From contig VWZF01004021.1 of NCBI GenBank assembly GCA_013396755.1, positions 310,001-374,000 of the forward strand: 64,000 nt of DNA, read 5' to 3'. The position numbers and the translations under genes were made by a program. Below are positions 55,641 to 64,000 of this stretch, in pieces (the first letter of the stretch is position 1; every line of letters starts with the position of its first letter). This stretch comes from Sclerurus mexicanus (Eukaryota; Chordata; Aves; Passeriformes; Furnariidae). Under the pieces are notes generated by a model. That model made no database searches, was not told the origin of the DNA, and saw only the letters and a program-made list of their open reading frames with translations.

Positions 55641-58600
55641 GGCAGGAACCTTCTAGGATTTCCACTGGCACCTGCCAAGTCCTGTCCTGGAAAAGGATGC
55701 CTGTGACCCGAGTGTTTGGTTTCATGTCTTGGAGGAATGAGAGCCCCAAGAGCCAACTCCCGGGTGCTTAAACCGGTCCTGTAACACCACCGTGAGCAGA
55801 GATGGGTTGCTCAGACTCTTGTTCTCCGTTCCCATCCCAACCAGCACTGTCCCAAAGGGCTCAGTGCTCGCTGTGGGTGAGTCAACGTAAAAGGAATTGA
55901 CACAGAATCCATTGCCTTTTAATATTGATAACGCAGGGGTTTATTGCTGGCCTGGTGTTGCCGTGCCACGAGGGATTCACGCGGCACAGCCTGTGGTGCC
56001 ACAGCAGCGCTGGAGGTGTGGAGAGGGCGGCTCCAGCAGAATCTGCAGCCGGAGATGCTCGGCTTCATCTGGGCACAGGTGAGGCCATGCCACGGGACAC
56101 TGGGGATGTGCACTGCGCACGGCCAGAGCTCCTGCAGGGCTCCTCGGGGCAGGGTGCACCTGACAGGGCAGAGAATTCCGTGTCACCGGAGTCGATGGTC
56201 ATGAGGTGTCCTCCTGACGAGGTGGCGCGGGTAGCTGGAGTCATGTGTCTGCGTGGGTGTTCGGTGGCGATGATGTGAGCAGCAAATTCAGCAGTATAAT
56301 CACTGCAGCATCCAGAAAACGCTGATGTTAATGCCCGGAATTGATTTCCTTTTGAACTCTCCAGCTAGACTGGGACATAGCACTTGCTAGCCAGTATTTT
56401 TAATGTATTGTTACTCCTTTTCTGTAATTGCCTTCGTTTTCCTGAAACGAAGGCCAAAGGTAATTTAACCCACGTGCCTCAGTGTCTCTCATCCGTTGCG
56501 TGATTCCCAGGGGTCTGCAGAAGAGAGGATGATTATTTTCCATGTGGTTTAGTACAGAGCAACCACAGGATGAGTTCTGGATCCAGGGGTGGGAAGCAGC
56601 TTGCTGTGTTGGCTGCACAAAAGTAAAGAACCCCTAACAGCTCTCTGCTGAGCTGTTGGTGCTTTCTTCTCCCTTAAACATTTATTGTTAAAAAGTATTG
56701 GCCTTGTAGAGGTAAAACCGAGCAGAGAGCCTGGAGAGACACGTGTCTGAGTGTGCTGCAAGAGGCGGCTGTGTTTATGTGCTGCAGCGTTCACATTGTG
56801 TCCCAGCCATCCCCTCCTTTGTTCCGTGGGACAGGAGCAGTCACAGCTCCACGCAGCCCTGCAGCCCTCCTGCCTCCCCCTGTACGGCAACATCACCCCC
56901 GCTGTTGCTACAGGCAAATCTAAACACGCCAGTGCCGGGTTTTGGAAGGTGTTGCCGTGCTGGCTGGAGATGCAGCTTTACTGGAATCAGCGCTTTTCTG
57001 CTTCGACAGTCGAAGAACCACAAGTTCTAATTCTGAGAGATCTGTCCGGGTGTTTGGAGCAGACTCAGATTCCCCAAAATCAGAGGCTTTGCTTTGAGAG
57101 CCCTCTGGCAGAGGGGCTGGGAGGTAAACGGGCTGTGCCCAGCGTGGCTCTCCCAAAGGGCAGGTTCATTCTCCCCTTGCTGGGGGTCAGTGGGAAGGAA
57201 GAGGCATTGCAGGACAGCTCAGCGCGGAGGTACAGGGGTGAGGGCACAGAAAGTGCCAGCATGGAGCATCCCCTGGAGCTGCGGATGCCCACGGGAACCC
57301 GACTGAGGAGCTGGCGTGAGGGCTCGTGTGCTGGAGGGGTGCTGTGGCTCTCCTTGCCCAGGGATCACTGCTGGGCAGCGTTCTGAGCCCCAGCACTGCC
57401 TGCTGGCCATGTGGTGTGGCCTCTGCAAATGAACAGCCTCACGTGAACTGTCACCCCCATGTCACCCACTCGGGTCTTGCTCAGGCCCTTTGCTCTCTGG
57501 CTCATCTCCTCCTGGAAGCATAGTAGCAGGAGGCAGCTCCCATGTTACTCCCATGACTTTGTTTATTTTCATTACCAAAAATATTTGTACAGCGGCAGAA
57601 TTTGATTTCTAAACCTCTGTGTGTTCCAGCTGTTTGTTCCCGGCTGGAGCTGAAGACATCTGCTCCGAGGGTGGGTTTCCCTGCCTGGGCTCCTGCCCCC
57701 AGCTGTGCTCCCCAGAACCAGCTGTGCCGGGCACGGAGAGCTCTTCCTGCCGGTCACTGTAGTTCCAGCACAGAGGAGGAAGATGCAGAAGGAAGGCAGG
57801 GGACAGCAAGTAGCTGGTCCTGCGGTTGGGGATGCCACTGCTCAGGAAAGGCTGCCTGGAGCCCAGCAGGAGTGATTTGTGGTGAGGCACCTGGCAGCAC
57901 CTCCTGCACAGCCACCTCTGCCACAAGCTCGTGTGTCCTGTGTGAGCTCAGAGGACATCGTGGTGACATCGGGGCACGTCAGCTGAACGTCAGCACTGGG
58001 CGCTTCCTCTGCCTGGCCCCTGTTGCTCAAAGCCTCCGTGGGTTGAGCAATGCCCTGGGTGGCCCCTGGCAGCTCTGTGGGCAGGGCGGTCCATCCGGCC
58101 CATGGGCACCCACGGGATCGCCCGTGGCTGGGGTGGGCGCGGGGCTGAACAACCAGCCCCGGTGGTTTGCGGGACGAGCCCGGCCACGTGGCTCTTCCCC
58201 CTGGGCCCGGGTGCTCCATCCTGCCACAGACACCCGCTGTGGTTCCACAGCCAGGTCTCCCCACAGCTCCATTGGGGAGCTTGCAGGACAAGCCAGGTGC
58301 CAAGTGCCACCTGCCCGGGCAGCACCGAGCGAGGGTCCTGGGATGATCCCCCTCTCACTGCATGAACGCCTCTGTGCTTTTCGTCTGCCGTTGCCTTCCT
58401 TAAACGCCTGCAACTCTGTTCCTTTGGTGCCAGTTTTTCTGCAGACAGAGCTTCTCAGGGATGACATTATAGACCAAGAAAAATCTTCAGCTTTTATTAT
58501 CTCAGGGTGGAGGTGGCAGGAGGGAAATGTCCTGCTCTGGCTCACCTTTTTCCCACTACAAAATCAGAACCTTGTATGAAAGACAGAGAGCCACTCTTTG

Positions 58601-60751
58601 GGTCACTGAGGAGCCCTGCAGGGCTGCTGGGTTTTAGCCCATAGAGACTTGGTTTAATGCTGCTATTTTTGGTTTGAAGATTTCATCTATCCCGTGCTTT
58701 CTAAGCCACTGAGAGAGAGGAACTCTCTCCAAGCACCGTGCCTTTGGCCGGTCCCCTTGTTCAGATGCTACCACTGTAACCAGAGTGTCTGTTTAATCTG
58801 GACCTTGCTTTGCCTTCCCTGTTAACTCCTTAGCGTGAGTTTTGGTGGTGCTGGTAGGACAGACACAGCTTTTTTTTAAGGAAAAGCACGGAGGAGGAAG
58901 AGGGAACCGTGCAGGTCACGTGCAGCTCTGCTGTTCTGGAGCAATTGTGACCAGCACTGCTCTCATCATCATTTCCTTCTCGAGCAGGATGGGCTGAAGT
59001 CGCAGCTCTTGGGACACAGGAACGTGTCACATCACTGGGGCCAGCTCGGAGAGCTGAAGGTGGAGTTTGTCCCAGCCTGTAAATGCAAAACAAATGTTTT
59101 TCTTAAGCGGTGTTGAAAATGAAAGTGGTGTTTCTTATAGAAGTGCATGTATCCAGGCTGAGGGGTGAGAGTATTTCCTCGAGAAATGAGCTTCTGATTT
59201 CCCAAAGGTTCACGATTTTAGTTTCTTGGGTAATTGAAAAAAATTCTAGAATGTTTCCACTGATGCCACCAGAAGCAAAGTGGTTTATAAACAGCTCAGA
59301 GGCAGCAGAGAGCACAGCAGTGAGAGGCACAGCCCACGCCTGTGCAGGGCTGACCACAGCAAGTCCCTTGGTTGGCTCCTGGTGCTGACACTGGGCCACT
59401 GGTGGGACCTCTCCAGAGCAAACACCCTCGCCTGGGGGCTCTGGGGTGCGGACTGCAAAAGGTCACTGTGCTACAAAGCTGTTCCTGAACAGTGACTTTA
59501 GGGCAGAGGCTGCAAAGTGCTTGATTTTCCTGCCAGGGATGCTTTTCACTTTGGGGAACTTCAATGTGCTTGCAAAACTACATTCAGCAATTCTTCTATA
59601 ATTACTTCAAAATTACAGCCATGAGCAATTATAGTTTGCAATGGCTTAGTGAGTGCACTGAATCCTAAGAAATTAACTACCACATTTTCAAGGAGTAGAT
59701 TTATTAATAGCAGCTGTAACTAGAAATCTTGTCTAATTTTGATCACTACCAAAAGAGATGGAAAAATAAGGGATCCTGTTTGCATGTATTAACAATATGA
59801 CTGATAAAATTTGCAGGAGATATTCTGGGGGAACAAGAAAATTACAGCTGTGTTGCTTGTGCTGCAATAATTAATGATCGTGCATTTCATTCTCCAAAGC
59901 TGTTTTTCTTGTACAGTTCAACTAAAGGTCTTGATCTCTGTCATTTCACATGACATTGTTCTGAGGCTGGTCAGATTGTAAAAGCCATCAGCCTGCAGGG
60001 AATTTATTTTTCAAAATACAGCTTAAATCTCCAAACTATTTCTTAAATTATAGGTTAGTGAAAAGCAGGATCTTCCCATGGAGACAGATACAGTTTTTTC
60101 AGAACTGTAGGCTTGGAGTGATTTAGAATTAAAATCAGGGGCTCTGTCCTGGGCTGGTGAGAACCCCCATGGCTCCTGGCAACTGCAGCTCTTCACAGCT
60201 GTGAATTCAGACACCCATTTTTAGGGGGAAAATAATCCTTAACCTAAATACGGCTACTCAGATATGTTGTAGTTGACTGCTGCATCCTCTGTTTTTTCCC
60301 AGGCTGGCTGGCTGGGAAGCTGCTGACCCTGCTGGATCCCAGGTTCCCGTGGCAGCTCATCCTTCCAGGGAAGGACTCACTGGCTCCCTGGAGCCCACGC
60401 GGGGTCTGTCCAGTGCGAGTCACCAGTCTCAGAAACACGAGGTGAATTCCTGCTTTTTCAGGATAGTACAGCAGAGACAGGTTTGGAGGAAAAGCCTTCC
60501 ATCAGCCGTGTCTGTCCTCTGCCTTCATCACTTACAGGCAAAGCATGAGAGCTCATTAGGCGTTTCTAATTAATTTGTGATTCGGCTATTTCCTGCTCAG
60601 GCTGTCAACCAGAGGCAGCTGAGCAGCATTGCTGGAGCATGTGGTGGTCTCATTATCTCAGCTAAGGAAACACTTTCCCCGACAGAACCCTCCCCCCCCT
60701 CCTTGCCCACGGTGATTAAACTAAATGGTTTTAAATTAAGAGGGTCACTTT

Positions 60752-60981
60752 AGGTGAGATATGAAGAAGTTTTCTACAATGAGGGTGGGCAGGCCCTGGC
60801 ACAGGGTGCCCAGAGAAGCTGTGGCTGCCCCTGGATCCCTGGGAGTGTCCAAGGCCAGGCTGGACGGGGCTTGGAACAACCTGGGACAGTGGAAGGTGTC
60901 CCTGCCCATGGCAGGGGTGGGACTGGATGATCTTTAAGGTCCCTTCCACCCCAACCCATTCCGTAATTCTGTGATTCTACG
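60752..60981 (+). mobile_element. CR1 LINE 3' end fragment
   Basis: The longest CR1 match in the window: gagatatgaagaagttttct, ggccctggcacagggtgccc, ggctggacggggcttggaac, ggatgatctttaaggtccct and the tail taattctgtgattctac. It is 5'-truncated and has no element-derived open frame. Confidence 0.93.
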
Positions 60982-61103
60982 CGTTGCTAACAGCTTTGTC
61001 TGCTGGACCACTGCTGCTGTGGGCTGTGGAACAGCCACTGCCCCTCAGGTTTGGGGGGTCCCTGACACCTGTCTCCACTCACAGTCTCACCAGACCCCAG
61101 GAG

Positions 61104-61145
61104 ACGCCTTTACTGGTGATTCCCATCCTTTACTGGTGAATCCCA
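61104..61145 (+). repeat. Short tandem duplication (about 20 bp)
   Basis: cctttactggtgattcccat is followed by cctttactggtgaatcccag, two near-identical copies in direct succession. Confidence 0.8.
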
Positions 61146-63201
61146 GGCTTCTGCTGTCCCTGCTCTCTTAACTTCTTATTGCAATACCCTGCTTGCCATT
61201 TTTGATTGCAGATTCTTTACCATGTGTGTGCACATCCTTCTCTACACCACAGCTGGAAAAAACTGTGGGCTGGTTCCTGCTACCTCAAGATCTTCTTAAC
61301 GGCAAACCCACAGAGTGTTCCCATTTCTCTTGGTGCCTCTAAAAGTGCAGCATTTTTGTAATACCCCCCTAAAGACAGGCCCAGTGATAGTTCACAACAT
61401 GTCATCTGCAGCTATTAAAAATGATATTTCCTTGACGAGACTGTTCTTGATGTCAAGCTGTTTCTGGAAGTCACTGTGCTTCCTACGGGCCAGGCAGTCA
61501 CTGCAGGAATTTCATCACGTTCCCCTTTTTAATGGAAATTGCAAATACATTTCCAGACACAGCTCTGCCAGTACCCCGGCAGCAGCCTCTGTCACCTCTT
61601 CAGTGTTTTCGACCGAGGGATACTTGTGTCTCAGTTTTCACCTAGGTGGAATGAAACCCCTAAAAAATCTAAAGAAACTCTGTCTGCCTCAGTGTCATCA
61701 CTGCTGTCCTACCTCATAAATATTTTCCTGATAGTTAAATTCACAGTGTCGCAGTAAGAAAGTAAAACCCACCAGTCCATTCCCTCTCAGAGCAGGAGAA
61801 TTGGTTCCATGTGGGTAAGCAATGCAGGTAAGTGGTATTTGTGTACTTAGGTGGCATCTGGTCTGTTGGGCGAGCACTGAGCCACACCCTCGATAACTTG
61901 CATCACCCTGTGATTCATACAATCATCTGACCTTCATCTAACTGCTGCTCTGCTCTTATTTCCTTTGCTCCCTGCAAGTTACAGTAAAGGAAACTCTTCC
62001 TGTGCTTCATACACAATGCTTCCTTTCATGCGGGGAATGGTTGTGTTTTTAGCATTTAAGAAAACAACCCGCAGAAGCATCTCCTGGAAAAGCACAGGAC
62101 GGAGCAGCCTCTCCCGTCACATTTACCCCCCCGACAGACCACACACACCACAGGAGCTGCTGTGGTGGGACAAGCCCCCCCTCCCGCATGAAATCCCAGC
62201 CCCTGGGAGTGGGGGTCCTCCTCTGGTTGGTGTATGGAAGAGCGAGCAGGTCTTCCAGGAGGAGTCTAACTCTGCTGGCTTTGCACCTTCAGCTCCTGCT
62301 CTGCCCAGCGAGGCCATTCCTCTGCGTCCACACTCATGTCCCTCCCCTGCAGCTGAGGAGTCTCCCCCATGTCTCAGCCTTCTGATGCGTGGAGGTAAAA
62401 GGGAGTCTGGTGATGTCTCAGCAGGAGCATCTCAGCTGTCCACTGCAGGAGAGCTTCTGGCTGGTGGGAAGAGCCCACCACAGGCTTGGGACACTGCTGG
62501 GAATCGACATCCCCTGACACAGAGTCACCGCGCGACATACCAAGGGCAGGGTCTCTAGAAGGAAGGGAGGAAAACCACACTGAGTGGAAGAAGAGTCATC
62601 TGCAGACCTTTTCAGAGTTAAAAATAGTCAGGATTTTGTCTGCAGAAGACAGTTTGTTCTGTTGTGCTGCTGGCATCATGTGAGCGGGCCGTACGCTTCT
62701 GCATTTGAAGACTAAAACTGACATGCTGAAAACAGGAACTTTCGGGATCTTCCACATGCCTGAGATTTAATGGTTTCAGCGAGTTTCCTGATATCATCTC
62801 ATCCATATGGTTGTGCTTGGGTGGGGGAACTAAACATCTCATTAGCCCTGTAGGGTCATTAAAAGCCGGAGAAGGCATCATAAGGAATAAGGATGTATGA
62901 CATCCTGCGAAGACAGATGATAAAAGCAGCCGCCTCTGCCACTGAGCACTTTGAGATGAGGGGACCCAGTTTAACAGCGTGGAGGAGCTGAGAGCTTGGG
63001 AACTCATGCAGCAGGAGCTGTTTATCCCCTCTCCATCACAAAAATCAGAGCGACGGCATCGAAATGTGACTAAAACGAGAGGATGCTACAGGGAATTCTG
63101 GCCTACATAACTTTGCAATGAGTTCACCGAGCGTTCCTGGCTCCCGGGCCTGGACTGAGTGTAAACTGTGCAACACTTCTTTGTAATCAAATTAGAGTTT
63201 T

Positions 63202-63231
63202 ACACGCACACAAAAACACAAACACACAGAC
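63202..63231 (+). repeat. CA-rich simple repeat
   Basis: An interrupted (CA)n tract (cacgcacacaaaaacacaaa then cacacaga), a minor microsatellite. Confidence 0.75.
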
Positions 63232-64000
63232 CCGTATCTTCCTACAAATGCACAAACTGTCTGCCAGCCGTGGAAAGCTGATGTGATGCTGCTGATCTGC
63301 CACTCTGTCTCAGCCACAACAGCAAAGCTCGTGGTTGCAAAGCACCCTGCCACCAGCAGCAGGAGAACGGCAAGAAATGCAAGTCTTCCCCTGCCCTGGT
63401 CTCCGTTCAGATGCTGTAATAGTTCTCAGAGGATTTCACAAATAAGTAGCATGTATTCGATTGCATAAAGCAGCGAAATCGTGTGTCAGGCATTTATTCC
63501 CAATTTCTTAATCTAGATGATTGCCAGTTAAGAAAAAGTCTAGACCGTTGGCCTGTTCTTTGGCAGAAGAGAAGTTGTTTATTATTTTTCCACATACTCG
63601 GAGAATTACTCCATTTACTTAAAAAGGGGGAGGACTGAAATCCTATTTACTCTAATCTTTATCATATTTAAACTGGCTGCTCTCTGTAGGCATGTCCCGT
63701 TCTTTTACCAGCTCAATGTTGTTGGCCAAAGTGTTGTCCCCTGACAAATGCCACAGATGCACAGAACGGCCACATTGAGTTATGCAAGTGTTTGGCTTTT
63801 TGCCTCTGAAAATAGCTGCTCAGTAGAAAAATACAAATCCCATTGCATGTTCTCTCTGGGTTATAACAGGTCACAGACACAAAATCCCCGCTGTTTGTGA
63901 AATCTTCTTGCAGCTTATAGTTGTACAACTTTGAATGACCCCAAAAAATTAATGAAAGAGACATTAAATGTTTGGAATAAGATGTGTTACATTGGTATGT

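Larger units (their letters stand above)
54751..64000. other. Intergenic region downstream of FNIP1
   Basis: No exon of a known gene is recognised. It holds a CpG cluster at 55530-55640, a GC-rich part at 56750-58400 with long chance open frames on both strands, a CR1 copy at 60752-60981, a short duplication at 61104-61145 and a CA-rich tract near 63200. In mammals the next gene downstream in the same orientation is RAPGEF6, but its conserved N-terminal text is not seen here. Confidence 0.7.

Noticed and set aside
57602..58579. 325-codon open frame on the plus strand, the longest outside FNIP1, with long open frames on the minus strand over the same bases
   Set aside because: The sequence is GC-rich, so stops are depleted in several frames at once. 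The translation is low-complexity (Ser, Gly, Ala, Pro, Arg, Cys) with no recognisable domain, and no convincing splice or promoter context supports it.
61965..62558. 197-codon plus-strand open frame
   Set aside because: Low-complexity Ser/Pro/Gly-rich translation without a recognised motif; considered as a possible RAPGEF6 5' exon but the text does not match.
1..64000. Search for tRNA genes, CRISPR arrays, retroviral genes or bacterial-type operons
   Set aside because: No tRNA B-box with a fitting A-box, no spaced direct-repeat array, and no gag/pol/env-like reading frame was seen; the window is ordinary vertebrate gene and intergenic DNA.

Overview
This window is vertebrate nuclear DNA, almost certainly from a bird. 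The evidence is a spliced vertebrate gene with GT-AG introns, several 3' ends of CR1 LINE elements (the dominant avian interspersed repeat), no mammalian Alu or L1 sequence that I can see, and compact introns. The CR1 copies look like passerine or other neoavian types, but I cannot fix the species.

The window is dominated by one plus-strand gene, FNIP1 (folliculin-interacting protein 1). Seventeen coding exons can be placed to the base, from exon 2 at 17517 to the stop codon at 51674. All are in frame, with matching splice phases and GT-AG introns, and together they encode 1,123 residues. Only the short first coding exon (about 31 residues in human) is missing, so the first 17.5 kb is intron 1. 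The 3' UTR runs from 51675 to about 54750 and ends after an AATAAA signal. FNIP1 partners folliculin (FLCN) at the lysosome as the RagC/D GTPase-activating complex. It binds AMPK and HSP90 and is a substrate of the CUL2-FEM1B reductive-stress ubiquitin ligase.

Layout: 1-17516, intron 1, with a CpG island and G-rich minisatellite (about 10385-10745) and two CR1 tails; 17517-26093, exons 2-3; 30433-31415, exons 4-6; 33781-33864, an 84-nt cassette exon carrying three serines matching reported AMPK sites; 34829-37096, exons 8-11; 37097-43045, a long GC-rich intron; 43046-45453, exons 12-13, separated by an intron that contains a 131-bp N gap; 46497-47871, the giant exon 14 with the LIR-like motif and the FEM1B degron; 48228-51674, exons 15-18; 51675-54750, 3' UTR; 54751-64000, intergenic DNA with a CpG cluster and one clear CR1 copy. 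The expected downstream neighbour, RAPGEF6, is not recognisable before the window ends.

I found no new gene system. The best leads are in FNIP1 itself: a His-to-Cys change in the redox/zinc degron, apparent loss of one AMPK phosphosite beside three retained in the cassette exon, a sharp GC-rich remodelled block inside exon 14, a 34-bp intronic triplication next to a splice acceptor, and Pumilio and miR-208/499-like sites in the 3' UTR. Residue numbers below assume a human-like 31-residue exon 1. Comparisons with human FNIP1 are from memory and were not run as alignments.
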